Shown piece after piece: positions 16,980-26,110 of a stretch of 44,307 bases of DNA. How positions within the stretch are numbered: the stretch's first letter is position 1; every line of letters begins with the position of its first letter. A program made the translations under genes and the position numbers. The notes under the pieces were generated by a model, which saw nothing but the letters and a program-made list of their open reading frames with translations, was not told the origin of the DNA and ran no database searches. This stretch comes from Eggerthia catenaformis OT 569 = DSM 20559 (GTDB taxonomy: Bacteria > Bacillota_I > Bacilli_A > Erysipelotrichales > Coprobacillaceae), in assembly GCF_000340375.1 (NCBI RefSeq), contig NZ_KB446648.1, positions 58,576-102,882 on the forward strand, given 5' to 3'.

Positions 16980-17849
16980 ATGTGGAGAAAAAATATAAAT
17001 ATTAAAAAATGTTATAACATTCTCTCTGCCATTCCTATTATCTTATTTTTTACAAATACTTTATGGAATGGCTGACTTATTTATTATTGGTCAATATAAT
17101 GGAGCGGATGTTATTACAGCAGTTTCAGTAGGTTCACAGATTACTTATATGCTGACAATTGTTATTGTGGGATTAGCTATGGGTTCTTTAGTATTGATTG
17201 GCAGAAGTGTAGGGGCAAACAATCAAAAACAGATTTCTAAAATAATTGGCAATGCTATTTCTTTTTTTACAATATTCGGTGTATCTCTTGTTTTATTACT
17301 TGTTTTATCAGTCAATAATATTATACATATTATGTCTACGCCATTAGAATCATATAATCAGACTTCTGCATATCTGTTTCATCGGTATTCCATTTATTAT
17401 TGCTTATAATCTGATCGGCTCAATATTCCGGGGTATGGGTGATTCAAAGAGTCCAATGTACTTTATTTTAATTGCCTGTATTATTAATATATTATTAGAT
17501 TATTTATTTATAGGATATTTTCATATGCAGGCAATAGGAGTGGCATTAGGAACAATTATTGCCCAGGCAATTAGTGTACTGATTTTTTTGTAGCCATTAA
17601 AAGAAAAAAATTATCAGTTTCTTATTTATTATTCCATCAACAATGATGTCAGCTGTTTTCACTATTTCTTTTCAAAGTATTGGAGCAGGTAAAAAAGAAT
17701 TTGTCAGAAAAGTATTATTTATAGGAATCGGTATTGTTTCCGGAATAGGCTTTGTTTCTGAGGCTGTTATTGAATTATTTACAAGTGAAAAACAGATTAT
17801 TATTTGTATAGCGGCATATAGAATATTAATTCATAAGAAACTTATTTAA
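16980..17849 (+). pseudogene. MATE-family efflux transporter, multiply disrupted
   Basis: Fragments read in order as a MATE transporter. An ATG at 16980 is out of frame with NVITFSLPFLLSYFLQILYG in two parts, because of a slip in an A6 run near 17005. MADLFIIGQYNGADVITAVS continues to about 17380, where the frame shifts. GSIFRGMGDSKSPMYFILIA and GVALGTIIAQAISVLIFL follow, then a stop and a deletion near 17590-17640. The tail frame 17643-17849 (FQSIGAGKKEFVRKVLF) ends early. About half of a normal 450-residue protein remains. The gene is non-functional and reads into the lysS T-box region. Confidence 0.85.
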
Positions 17850-17861
17850 TAACTATTCATC

Positions 17862-17890
17862 TTGACAAAATCAATAGAAATTGACATAAT
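17862..17890 (+). promoter_or_regulatory. Promoter of lysS
   Basis: TTGACA (17862-17867) and CATAAT (17885-17890) are 17 bp apart. Transcription from about 17897 would include the whole T-box leader. Confidence 0.6.
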
Positions 17891-17896
17891 TACAAT

Positions 17897-18115
17897 CACA
17901 AAGGCAATGAATAGATGAGTAATTCTATGATTCTTTTAAGAGAGTCTCTGGCTGGTGAGAAGAGATAAGATAATAGAATGAATAAAGACTAGGAGCTGTA
18001 TTTTGGATCGTAAGTGATAAAATAACGTAGAGCCGCGTTAAGGTTAATGAGATCATATGAATGATGAATTAGGGTGGTACCACGATTAGCTCTCGTCCCT
18101 TGGATGAGAGTTTTT
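17897..18115 (+). ncRNA. T-box leader of lysS
   Basis: The T-box core AGGGTGGTACCACG lies at 18071-18084. A terminator hairpin follows: CTCTCGTCC (18090-18098), loop CTT, GGATGAGAG (18102-18110), then T5. The upstream 150 bases contain stem I with AAGAGAGTCTC and GGTGAGAAGAG elements. Uncharged tRNA(Lys) should pair with the core and prevent termination. I could not fix the specifier triplet with certainty. Confidence 0.9.
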
Positions 18116-18134
18116 ATATTGAAGGGAGAAAATA

Positions 18135-19619
18135 ATGGAAGAAAGAAAATTTACTCAGCAGGAGCAAGTAAGAAGAGATAAGCTAAGAGAATTAGAAGAA
18201 TTAGGTATTGATCCATTTGGACAAAGATATGATGTAGAGAACTATACATCAGATATTAGAAAAGATTATGGATCAATGACTAAAGAAGAATTAGAAGAAA
18301 AGAATATTAAAGTTAAATTAGCAGGAAGAATTATTAGAAGAAGAAGGAAAGGAAAAGTTGCTTTCATGGACTTACTTGATAGAGATGGAACTATCCAGCT
18401 TTATGTAAGAAAGGATATTGTAGGTGAAGAAGTCTATGAAATTGTTAAAAGAGGAGACTTAGGAGATATTATCGGGGTAGAAGGAGTATTAATGCTGACA
18501 GATACTGGAGAATTAACAGTAAAAGTAGAAAATTATACTCATTTATCTAAAGCATTAAGACCATTACCGGAAAAATTTCATGGATTAAGTGATACAGAAG
18601 AAAGATACAGAAGAAGATATGTAGATTTAATCATGAATGAAGAGGCACGAAAAGTTGCTTTTGCTAGACCTAAAATCATCAGATCTATTCAGAATTATTT
18701 AGATAATAAGAATTATGTAGAAGTTGAAACACCTATTATGAATAATATTTTAGGAGGTGCTGCGGCCAAGCCGTTTGTTACTCACTTTAATGCATTAGAT
18801 TCAGACTTTTATTTAAGAATAGCAACAGAATTAAATCTAAAGAGATTAATAGTAGGCGGTATGGATGCTGTTTATGAAATAGGAAGACTTTTTAGAAATG
18901 AGGGTATGGATAGAACTCATAATCCGGAATTTACAACTATTGAAGTTTATAAAGCATTTTCAGATTTAGAGGGCATGATGGATTTAACAGAAGGTATTAT
19001 TTCTAATACAGCAATGACTGTTAATGGTACATATGATGTAGAATATAAAGGTCATCAGTTATCATTAGCACCGGGATTTAAAAGAATTTCTATGACAGAT
19101 GCTATTAAAGAAATAACAGATATTGATTTTAATCAGCAGATGAGCTTTGAAGATGCACTAAAACTGGCAAAAGAACATGACATAGAAGTGGAACCGCATT
19201 TTGCCTATGGTCATATTGTGAATGCATTCTTTGAAAAATATGTTGAAGAAACAATAATAGATCCTACATTTGTATATGGGCATCCATTAGAGATTTCACC
19301 ACTCGCAAAAAAGAATACAGAAGATCCAAGATGGACACAAAGATTTGAATTATTCATTTGTGGTAATGAGTATGCTAATGCATTTACAGAACTGAATGAT
19401 CCTATTGATCAGTATGAAAGATTTGCTAATCAGTTAAAAGAAAAAGAATTAGGAAATGATGAAGCAAATGAAATGGATATTGATTATGTAGAAGCATTAG
19501 AATATGGTATGCCTCCATGTGGCGGTATGGGTATGGGAATTGATAGATTAGTTATGCTCTTAACCGGTCAGGAAACAATTAGAGAGGTCATCTTATTTCC
19601 TGCAATGAAGACAAAATAA
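18135..19619 (+). CDS. lysS: Lysyl-tRNA synthetase, class II
   Basis: A 494-residue enzyme of normal length that charges tRNA(Lys). The N-terminal anticodon-binding OB fold runs to about residue 140 ([20 protein letters not shown] in two strands). The catalytic domain shows motif 2, [15 protein letters not shown], and motif 3, [12 protein letters not shown]. The LysRS element [13 protein letters not shown] is also present. AAGGGAG precedes the ATG by seven bases. It is a single-gene transcript controlled by the T-box leader directly upstream. No odd features are seen. Confidence 0.97.
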   Translation: MEERKFTQQEQVRRDKLRELEELGIDPFGQRYDVENYTSDIRKDYGSMTKEELEEKNIKVKLAGRIIRRRRKGKVAFMDLLDRDGTIQLYVRKDIVGEEVYEIVKRGDLGDIIGVEGVLMLTDTGELTVKVENYTHLSKALRPLPEKFHGLSDTEERYRRRYVDLIMNEEARKVAFARPKIIRSIQNYLDNKNYVEVETPIMNNILGGAAAKPFVTHFNALDSDFYLRIATELNLKRLIVGGMDAVYEIGRLFRNEGMDRTHNPEFTTIEVYKAFSDLEGMMDLTEGIISNTAMTVNGTYDVEYKGHQLSLAPGFKRISMTDAIKEITDIDFNQQMSFEDALKLAKEHDIEVEPHFAYGHIVNAFFEKYVEETIIDPTFVYGHPLEISPLAKKNTEDPRWTQRFELFICGNEYANAFTELNDPIDQYERFANQLKEKELGNDEANEMDIDYVEALEYGMPPCGGMGMGIDRLVMLLTGQETIREVILFPAMKTK

Positions 19620-19934
19620 ATATGCAGGTAACAAACAGGTGTTATACAATTTAAAAAGTATTGATAAAATCATTTTTTTGCGTTTTATAGCATAGATACA
19701 AGTGATAAATAAATGCTGTAAATTTTTCGTGAAAAAATAATAGAAGTCGAGATATTATGTATGAATTTTTGATATTTTATGACAACAAGATAATAGAAAT
19801 ATATGAAGATGATTTGAGTTCATCAAATGAATTTAAATCATTTTTTTATGGAAATAATAAGTGATTTCTGCCATGCATTGTATTAAATAATTAATTATTA
19901 TAAAATAATATCACAAATAAGGAGGATATAAAAA
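19620..19934. other. Intergenic region downstream of lysS
   Basis: An open frame of 35 codons at 19757-19864 (starting MYEFLIFYDNKIIEIYEDD) has only a poor ribosome binding site and no match I recognise. It may be the remnant of a gene related to the following one. No clear terminator is seen after lysS. Confidence 0.35.
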
Positions 19935-20627
19935 ATGATAGATAAACTTTTAGATATTGCAAAAAACGAATTAAAGGATTTCGCACCAAGAGGTTTTACT
20001 ACTATGGAGATGGCAACTCTCTTAATAAATTTTTTAACAATAGTGTTTTTTCTGATTCCAATGAAGTTTATAGATATTAATTCAGAACTAATTAAATATT
20101 ATAATTTAGTTTGGGAATTTAAATGGATTGTTTTATGGTTGATAATAATGATTGTATTTAATGGCATATGCTCATTGTTAAATAAACTTAGAGATGATTT
20201 TAGCTTATTAAATATTTATAGAATTACGAGCTTTACTAATATATTTTTTTGTTTTTACATGTCTGTATATTTTCTAATAAAGGTTTTTATAATAAAAAGT
20301 GGGCATATAAATAACATATCACTAGTATCAATCACCAAAATGATTTCATTTATAATAGTTATGAGTAATTTCATTGAAATGATGAAACAATTATTTAAAA
20401 AAGATGATTCTTTTCAAGAATATAAAAATAAAAAAGCTTATATGAATTATATAATAAATAAATATAAACAGGAAGATAATGAAACAATAGAAAAACAATT
20501 ATTGTTATGTCAATTATATGAAATAACATCTACTTTATATGATAAAAATGTATTATTGGATAAAACCAATTTTGAAATATATAAAAGCACAGAATTATAT
20601 AGAGAATTAATAATTAGGAAAAAATAG
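19935..20627 (+). CDS. Unrecognised membrane protein
   Basis: A 230-residue protein of unknown family. Four hydrophobic stretches are visible at about residues 27-45, 62-82, 98-117 and 128-148. A charged cytoplasmic-looking C-terminal domain of about 75 residues follows. The N-terminal 20 residues (IDKLLDIAKNELKDF) are amphipathic. The start is well supported by AAGGAGGATATAAAAA. The protein is rich in Ile, Asn and Lys and its DNA is more AT-rich than lysS, so recent acquisition is possible. It stands alone between lysS and an IS remnant, and a strong hairpin follows 14 bp after its stop. I can offer no function. Confidence 0.7.
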   Translation: MIDKLLDIAKNELKDFAPRGFTTMEMATLLINFLTIVFFLIPMKFIDINSELIKYYNLVWEFKWIVLWLIIMIVFNGICSLLNKLRDDFSLLNIYRITSFTNIFFCFYMSVYFLIKVFIIKSGHINNISLVSITKMISFIIVMSNFIEMMKQLFKKDDSFQEYKNKKAYMNYIINKYKQEDNETIEKQLLLCQLYEITSTLYDKNVLLDKTNFEIYKSTELYRELIIRKK

Positions 20628-20640
20628 ATTCATAAAATTT

Positions 20641-20686
20641 GATATGTACCCTCCTTACTGGTTGTCCAGTAAAGAGGGTACATATC
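20641..20686 (+). terminator. Long hairpin after the membrane protein, at the IS border
   Basis: GATATGTACCCTC (20641-20653) pairs with 20674-20686, and TTACTGG (20655-20661) pairs with CCAGTAA (20666-20672) around a TTGT loop. Only C54/A73 fails to pair, giving 20 base pairs. No T-run follows. It may be the end structure of the IS element rather than a true terminator. Confidence 0.5.
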
Positions 20687-20739
20687 ATTATCCAGTACAA
20701 TGTAGCTACCACAACAACAAAAGAAAGGATAAGCTCTCT

Positions 20740-21243
20740 ATGGATATTATAACAAAAACACAGAGGTATTTACCACACACACTTGATACAAGATACTATG
20801 CAGTGAAACTTTACCGAGGAGGCAATCCAGTTTCCCTTTTCCGAGTGCTGAGAAAACTCGGTTATTTCAAGAATAAGGTGAAGAAGAAAAAGCCGTATAT
20901 TCCAAAGCCTTACAATACTCCTGAAAAACCGGGCATCAAATGGCAGTTAGATGTCAAACACGTTCCCAAAGAGTACTATACAGGAGACATACCGGAAAGA
21001 TTCTATCAGTACACCGTAATCGACGAGGCAAGCAGGGAGAGATTCATTTATCCATTTTTGGAACAAAGCTCCTATTCAACGATACAGTTCATAGAAATGG
21101 CAATAAAACACTTCGGATACTCTCCTGAAATCATACAACACTCCGATGCAAACACTTGGATGGAAGACTCCCATGGAAACCCGAAAATTCTTGGAGGGGT
21201 GCTAGCACCCCTCCAAAACCTAAAAGTAGCTTCTCATACATAA
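20740..21243 (+). pseudogene. Transposase with rve integrase core, deleted and truncated
   Basis: The frame from ATG 20740 gives 167 residues. The N-terminus TQRYLPHTLDTRYYAVKLYR resembles the start of intact transposases of this type. The text then jumps to NPVSLFRVLRKLGYFK, so the whole helix-turn-helix part is missing by an in-frame deletion. The catalytic core begins IKWQLDVKHVPKEYY (first Asp) and continues through YQYTVIDEASRERFIYP to EIIQHSDANT, where the second Asp is expected. The sequence then becomes unrelated, so the third acidic residue is lost. A perfect palindrome (21191-21216) lies at the broken end. The IS family is not certain; the rve/IS3-IS481 superfamily is likely. Confidence 0.75.
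21191..21216. terminator. 26-bp perfect palindrome at the broken end of the transposase
   Basis: TTGGAGGGGTGCT is followed directly by its reverse complement AGCACCCCTCCAA. GC-rich arms in AT-rich surroundings would give a very stable stem. A T-run occurs only 30 bases later (21246-21251). It is either a terminator or a rearrangement junction. Confidence 0.5.
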
Positions 21244-21358
21244 TGCTTTTTTGTTCAAAAAAGGTCTCGCATCATTGACAAAGGTACATTCTATTATTCA
21301 ACTGTATTGCACTTAACTTGACAATTCAAATGGGAATGTCATCCTTACAAATTGGAAG

Positions 21359-21945
21359 TTATCTATCCCAACAAGTTTTTTTGTCTTCTTCTGTAATTGC
21401 ACGAATTACTTTACATGGATTTCCAACTGCTACAGAGTTGTTTGGAATATCTTTTATCACAACACTTCCACCGCCAATTACTACATTATCACCAATGGTC
21501 ACTCCTGGCATAACCTGAACTCCAGCACCTATCCAGACATTATTACCGACTTTAATCGGATAAGCATATTCCAGCCCTTTGTTGCGTCGTTCAGAATCAA
21601 TGGGATGTCCTGCAGTATGAAAGCCGCAGTCCGGGGCAATGAACACATTATCCCCAAATGAAACTTTCCCACCATCCAAAATAATCGTATTATGATTAGC
21701 AAAGAAATTTTCTCCTATTTCAATGTTATAACCATAATCACACCGGAATGGAGCTACTATACAGAAAGCACCTTTTGTTTTTCCGAGCAGTTGACGTATA
21801 ATCTCCTGTTGCTTTTTTCATCAGACGGATGAAGCTGATTGAACTGATAACACAATTCTTTTGCTTTTGTACGTTCAGTTAATAGAATTTTATCATAATT
21901 TGCATTATAGAGCATCTGCTTTTGCATCTTTTCTTTTTCTGTCAT
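21359..21945 (-). pseudogene. Sugar O-acetyltransferase (maltose/galactoside type), single frameshift
   Basis: The start MTEKEKMQKQMLYNANYDK to about 21825 and the rest (QEIIRQLLGKTKGAFCIVAP, then APDCGFHTAGHP) belong to one left-handed beta-helix acetyltransferase. A one-base slip in an A-run near 21820 separates the two frames. Hexapeptide repeats VWIGAGVQVMPGVTIGDNV and the catalytic His in HTAGHP are intact. These enzymes transfer acetyl groups from acetyl-CoA to sugars. Apart from the slip the gene is full length (about 195 codons), so decay is recent or the slip is a sequencing error in a homopolymer. Confidence 0.85.
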
Positions 21946-21948
21946 CTT

Positions 21949-22310
21949 TTAATTCCTCTTTTTTAAGTAATCAATTTTATTTTCTTCTGTAATTTTGCGA
22001 ATTATTCTGCATGGATTTCCTACAGCGATTATATTATCTGGAATACTCTTTGTCACAATACTCTCAGTTCCAATAATTGAGTTATCTTCAATCGTGACAC
22101 CAGAAAGAATTTTTACATCGCCACCAAGACAGACATTTTTTTCGAATTTACATCTGAAATCCGGATCAATCAATATCTTACTGCTAAAAGCTGTTTTTTT
22201 GCAAGCTCAGTTCGTCATCTTCTATTTTGTTATATGCCCAAAACAGCTTTTTGGCAGTAATTCATCTTTGAAATAAATCATCGTCAAAATCATTATACAT
22301 TTGTTCTTTT
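21949..22310 (-). pseudogene. Second O-acetyltransferase remnant
   Basis: The minus strand reads QKEQMYNDFDDDLFQR, stop, ITAKKLFWAYNKIEDDELSL near 22200-22310. After a large internal deletion it continues DPDFRCKFEKNVCLGGDVKI, GVTIEDNSIIGTESIVTKS and AVGNPCRIIRKITEEN to the stop at 21949. It is a tandem paralogue of the preceding pseudogene, but its central part with the catalytic His is gone. It cannot function. Confidence 0.75.
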
Positions 22311-22707
22311 TGCAATTTTTCCTATTCGATCATTTCATAATTACTTCACAATTTCCGATTTACCTCTAGCTCTATTTCTTAATTATACACAGGATTTGTA
22401 ACTTTTTCTACTTGTCTATTGTCTAAAAATCAGCCTTGTTGTCCAGTTTCACACCTACTGTTTTACTGATAGGAAATTATTGAGAGTACAAAAACGAAAA
22501 ATCTGCTTAAACAAAAAGGTGTAGGCAACCGATATTTTCAGTCTGATGATCCAAAGTATCAGAAATTCTATAAATCAAGAAAATAATGTTTTTCAGTAAA
22601 GATGAATTATGAACGGAACAGGAAATAAAAAATGAATTTTAGAGAGAAATGGATATCTATATAACGGATTGGCTCAATAAAAGAAATCCTTATAAGGAAA
22701 CACGATT
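22311..22707. other. Decayed sequence with left island repeat and an orphan C-terminal frame
   Basis: It contains the 36-bp direct repeat (22460-22495). Right after it an open frame without a start reads KNLLKQKGVGNRYFQSDDP and ends at the TAA before 22590. This looks like the tail of a lost gene. No promoter is obvious. Confidence 0.5.
22460..22495 (+). repeat. 36-bp direct repeat, left copy
   Basis: The segment beginning GTTTTACTGATAGGAAAT and ending TATTGAGAGTACAAAAAC is identical to 32390-32425. The two copies flank the 9.9-kb accessory island. They could be recombination or attachment sites, or ends of related mobile elements. Confidence 0.9.
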
Positions 22708-22719
22708 TTGGGAGGAACT

Positions 22720-23285
22720 ATGAACGAGATTGAGAAATATCGAATATTGAGTGCAGGGAAAGCATTTGGGCATCGTGCTCAACTTGCACTGGTGCTTCTT
22801 GACAGCAAGACAGCCTATGAAGAATTAAAAGAAGAAGGCTCACAAAGTATGGTTGCCGGAAGTTATGATTGTGCCGGTGGAGATCCGGCTGTAATACTTG
22901 AAAAAATAGCAGTAGAATTGATTTGTCGTGATACCCGCAACACGTGGTATTTGCCTGATGATGTTAAATTTTGGGACAGGCGTTTCGCAAGTTTGTTTGA
23001 GACCAAGTTTTTTGCTATGATGATATAGAAACGTGGAGTAAGATACTGTACAAATTTTTTGTAACACTCAAGTGGATGCCGAAAAGAGAAGATTATTCTT
23101 CCACAAGAAGCTATAATAATGTTTGGGGATATTTTGCAGAACTGTTAGCAGTTGTAAAACAAGATCATCATCCTGAATTTGACAAGTATTATGAAATTGC
23201 AGTTCAAAACGGAATGAATCCGGTGGTGTTGGAACGAAAGTTACAGGAACTGTCTGACTTAAAACAGTCCTTTGCTGAACTTTAA
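22720..23285 (+). pseudogene. Unrecognised cytoplasmic protein split by a frameshift
   Basis: The first frame starts at ATG 22720 after GGGAGGAACT (NEIEKYRILSAGKAFGHRAQ) and runs to FETKFF near 22998. Shifting by one base in the run TTTTTT gives CYDDIETWSKILYKFF, continuing MPKREDYSSTRSYNNVWGYF to the stop at 23285. Together they make about 188 residues with no gap, so one indel explains everything. The protein is soluble and acidic. I do not recognise the family. The setting among immunity-like genes suggests a similar class, but this is inference. The slip may be real, phase-variable or a sequencing error. Confidence 0.7.
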
Positions 23286-23378
23286 ATCCATTTGGAGTCA
23301 TATTCAATCAATGAACCATCAATCAAGGATAACAATTTGCCTGTAAAAATGTGGATATCAATTTGTCGGAGGAGAACC

Positions 23379-23843
23379 ATGGAGAAAAATTGGAACATAA
23401 AATCAGAAGATATGAAAGAACTTTTTCATTGGAATGAGGGAGAAGGTTGTATTGCAACAGACAGAATTATGGTAGACGGAGAAAAGGTCGGCTATATGTA
23501 TCGTGAGAATCCCGATTATAACGGAGATAGCGGTTGGAGATTTACTGCCGGGGATGAAGACGATGAGTATATGAGTGAACCGAATCATTCAGGACTCTAT
23601 ACCTTAAATGCAGTTGCGAACAATGATGTAGAGATTATCCCGTTTCTTCATTCTCCAATTGGGACAGGGTATTATCGGGATGAAAACGGAGAATTTGTCA
23701 AGGATACCTTTCATGTCATTGCCAGACAGGAGATTGACGAAATATTGTATGAATACAAGATAATGACCGTAGAAGATTATCAAAACCAAAGTCCTGAGAA
23801 TTTAGCTGTGATTTATGAGAATATTAAATCGGTAGTGGAATAG
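23379..23843 (+). CDS. DUF2185 (Imm33-like) putative immunity protein
   Basis: A 154-residue soluble protein. The segment CIATDRIMVDGEKVGYMYRE followed by SGWRFTAGDEDDEYM and IIPFLHSPIGTGYYR is characteristic of DUF2185, a family often found as immunity proteins in polymorphic toxin loci. ATG 23379 is chosen because GGAGGAGAACC lies directly upstream; the earlier in-frame start at 23292 overlaps the tail of the previous gene. The stop is TAG at 23841-23843, and the same frame stays open for another 26 codons (DLSEEAADAILSDLLEVYEE) to TAA at 23922-23924. The natural protein may therefore be longer. Confidence 0.8.
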   Translation: MEKNWNIKSEDMKELFHWNEGEGCIATDRIMVDGEKVGYMYRENPDYNGDSGWRFTAGDEDDEYMSEPNHSGLYTLNAVANNDVEIIPFLHSPIGTGYYRDENGEFVKDTFHVIARQEIDEILYEYKIMTVEDYQNQSPENLAVIYENIKSVVE

Positions 23844-24045
23844 TATGATTTATCCGAAGAAGCTGCGGATGCGATTTTGTCGGATTTATTGGAAGTTTAC
23901 GAGGAATCATTTCTGTTGAAGTAAGGATTAACCAATATCAGCTGATTGAAAAACAGTAAGCAACCCGGGTAGTAGAAGAAACAGTTTCAAAATGGTATAA
24001 TATTGGCAAATAGTTAGAGAGAAAAATTGAGTTTAGGAGAGAACA

Positions 24046-24474
24046 ATGAACAAGATTACTTGTATTTGCTTAGGTGTTAAAAATATGGAACAATCAATAA
24101 AGTTTTATAGAGACGGTTTGGGATACCAGACTGATTGCAAAGAAAATAATCCGCCGGTATGTTTTTTCAATACTCCGGGAACAAAGTTTGAACTGTTTCC
24201 TTTAGAACAGTTAGCAAAAGATATTGATGAAGACAATCCGCCAAAGGGAAATGGATTTTCCGGAATTACATTAGCGTACAATGTTGAACATAAAGAAGAT
24301 GTTGATGATGTTATTGAATTGGTACGAAATGCCGGGGGAACCATTGTAAAAGGACCGCAAGACACCTTTTGGGGTGGATATCACGCATATTTTTCTGATT
24401 TGGATGGATATTATTGGGAAGTTGCATGGGGTTCAAATTTTCAATTTGACGAAAATGGACTATTGAAGTTTTAG
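24046..24474 (+). CDS. VOC-superfamily (glyoxalase/dioxygenase fold) protein
   Basis: A 142-residue protein of two beta-alpha-beta-beta-beta modules. The first, KITCICLGVKNMEQSIKFYR, has the usual VOC strand and helix. The second ends DPDGYYWEV-like (SDLDGYYWEVAWG), where the metal-binding Glu of VOC enzymes lies. GGTIVKGPQDTFWGGYHAYF is the typical second-module opening. Substrate cannot be told. The start follows TTAGGAGAGAAC. The next gene starts 21 bases downstream, so the two may be co-transcribed. Confidence 0.85.
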   Translation: MNKITCICLGVKNMEQSIKFYRDGLGYQTDCKENNPPVCFFNTPGTKFELFPLEQLAKDIDEDNPPKGNGFSGITLAYNVEHKEDVDDVIELVRNAGGTIVKGPQDTFWGGYHAYFSDLDGYYWEVAWGSNFQFDENGLLKF

Positions 24475-24495
24475 GGAATAAGAGAGGAGTTAAAA

Positions 24496-24816
24496 ATGGC
24501 TTCAAGGAAAGAATATTTAGATTTTATTTTAGAACAACTATCCGAGTTGGAAGAAATAACATATCGGGCAATGATGGGAGAATATATTATTTACTACAAC
24601 GGAAAAATTGTTGGTGGAATATATGATGATAGGTTGCTTGTGAAACCGGTGCAAGCAGCGATAAATTATATGCCGAATGCAGAATATCAGTTACCATATG
24701 ATGGAGCAAAGGAAATGCTTTTGGTAGATAATGTAGATAACAAAGAATATTTAATCGGACTATTTAAGACCATGTATGAAGAATTGCCAAACCCAAAACC
24801 TAAGAAGAAAAAATAA
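24496..24816 (+). CDS. TfoX N-terminal domain protein
   Basis: A 106-residue protein. YRAMMGEYIIYYNGKIVGGI and DDRLLVKPV match the TfoX/Sxy N-terminal domain, known from the gammaproteobacterial competence regulator but widespread as a stand-alone protein of unknown role. The C-terminus ends in a Lys-rich tail (PKPKKKK). GAGAGGAGTTAAAA precedes the ATG. It overlaps no neighbour but lies between the VOC gene and a membrane protein gene in a tight run of three. Confidence 0.85.
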   Translation: MASRKEYLDFILEQLSELEEITYRAMMGEYIIYYNGKIVGGIYDDRLLVKPVQAAINYMPNAEYQLPYDGAKEMLLVDNVDNKEYLIGLFKTMYEELPNPKPKKKK

Positions 24817-24899
24817 ATATGATTGTACTTTCGCTGACAAAAAAAGTAAAACAATCAATTCAAAAAAGTGAAATAATAATATATGAGGTGGGGAGTAAA

Positions 24900-25490
24900 G
24901 TGAATCGAAACAACGATAAGATTACCGGATATCATTGGAGGAAAAGAATTACGATTGATGTTATGATATTTTTGTTAAAAGATGTGATTCCTGTGTTTGG
25001 AGCGGTTATCACAATGTCGGTAGTTATCGGACCTACATTATGGTTCGCAACAGATCATATCATCCTATTGGTATTATTGGGTATGGTTGCGTTGCTGATT
25101 TTGATTGTTGTCAGACATTTGATTGCAAAAAATATAAGCACAACAGCAGAAAAATTATATGGAAAACAGGAGTTGTATTTGATTCACAATCATTTGTATT
25201 GTACAGAAGATGTGAGAACTCGATTTTCCCATGTCATCAGATGTTATAAACCGATTGAAATCTATCATGTAGAAAAAACAAAGTTTTATTGGGCGGTTGA
25301 TTGCCTTTGCTATAAAATACGAAAGAGCGGCAATGTGAGGGAAGATATTGGACTTGTTTTGGAACAGTTGATACAGGATGAAAAAAATGAAATACCGGTA
25401 AAAGAAACATTATTGTTCAAGCGGCAGTATCATGATGAAATTGAGAAAATGATAGACGAGGTACTCCGTTACCACAAATCATCTGAATGA
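24900..25490 (+). CDS. Unrecognised membrane protein
   Basis: A 196-residue protein if read from GTG 24900, which has GAGGTGGGG upstream. An in-frame ATG at 24819 would add 27 residues but has no ribosome binding site and nearly abuts the previous stop. Two hydrophobic segments lie near residues 25-50 and 55-80 of the short form (IPVFGAVITMSVVIGPTLWF and ILLVLLGMVALLILIVVRHL). A soluble domain of about 110 residues rich in Tyr, Lys and His follows. The pattern resembles small membrane proteins that respond to envelope toxins, but I recognise no family. Confidence 0.6.
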   Translation: MNRNNDKITGYHWRKRITIDVMIFLLKDVIPVFGAVITMSVVIGPTLWFATDHIILLVLLGMVALLILIVVRHLIAKNISTTAEKLYGKQELYLIHNHLYCTEDVRTRFSHVIRCYKPIEIYHVEKTKFYWAVDCLCYKIRKSGNVREDIGLVLEQLIQDEKNEIPVKETLLFKRQYHDEIEKMIDEVLRYHKSSE

Positions 25491-25693
25491 TGGGAAAAGA
25501 AATCCGAAATAAGAATGTTGTCATTTCAGAAAGCGTGAATAGAAATGCTCTGATTTCGGAACATAAGATGAGTATGATGTAAAGTCTGTTGCAGTTAAGT
25601 TTGTTGTAAGAGAAGATATGGGTTGATACAAAAAAACACGTTTGCAGGTTGATGGCAGTAATGACAGTGCATTTTTGAAGGAGAAGGAATAGG

Positions 25694-25936
25694 ATGAAAA
25701 TGGAAGTCAGAAAAACTTACCGTGTTAAAAAAGAGATATTCAACTTCAAAAAAGGGGAAATTTTGATATTAGCTGACAAAGGATATCAGGCTTATTACGG
25801 TGAATATAATTTTGTTTTTGTCAATGAGGAGGAGGGACATCAGTATGCAGTCTTGCGAGACAGTTCAGATGAAGATATGGAAATATATGGTCATCTGGAA
25901 GAATATTTTGAAGAAGTGAGTATGACCGAAATTTGA
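25694..25936 (+). CDS. Small protein, possibly DUF3601-like
   Basis: An 80-residue, probably beta-rich protein. RKTYRVKKEIFNFKKGEIL and AYYGEYNFVFVNEEEG resemble the DUF3601 pattern of a small barrel reading KGEIL ... Y ... YxF. The tail is acidic (SSDEDMEIYGHLEEYFEE). GAAGGAGAAGGAATAGG precedes the ATG. Such proteins are often found in immunity or orphan toxin clusters. Family placement is tentative. Confidence 0.6.
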   Translation: MKMEVRKTYRVKKEIFNFKKGEILILADKGYQAYYGEYNFVFVNEEEGHQYAVLRDSSDEDMEIYGHLEEYFEEVSMTEI

Positions 25937-26110
25937 CACAAACGATCCATACAGTATGAAACTACTATGATACATATCGCTGAAGAGTGTTGTTGATAGA
26001 GAGTAGGTTGCGAATAGCTTTCATAAGTATCAGTACAAGCAACTTCATGATAATCAAAATAGGATAATCAGTTCGGTTGAACTGAAGTAGATAAACAGTT
26101 GGAGTAGGAG

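Larger units (their letters stand above)
20641..21320 (+). mobile_element. Insertion sequence remnant (integrase-type DDE element)
   Basis: The segment contains a deleted transposase, a hairpin at its left side and an imperforate right part ending near CACTTAACTTGACAATT. I could not match terminal inverted repeats, so the borders are approximate. The element cannot transpose on its own. Confidence 0.6.

Noticed and set aside
23068-23307. 79-codon minus-strand frame opposite the split island gene
   Set aside because: The + strand protein reads through coherently once the T6 slip is corrected; the minus frame has no start signal.
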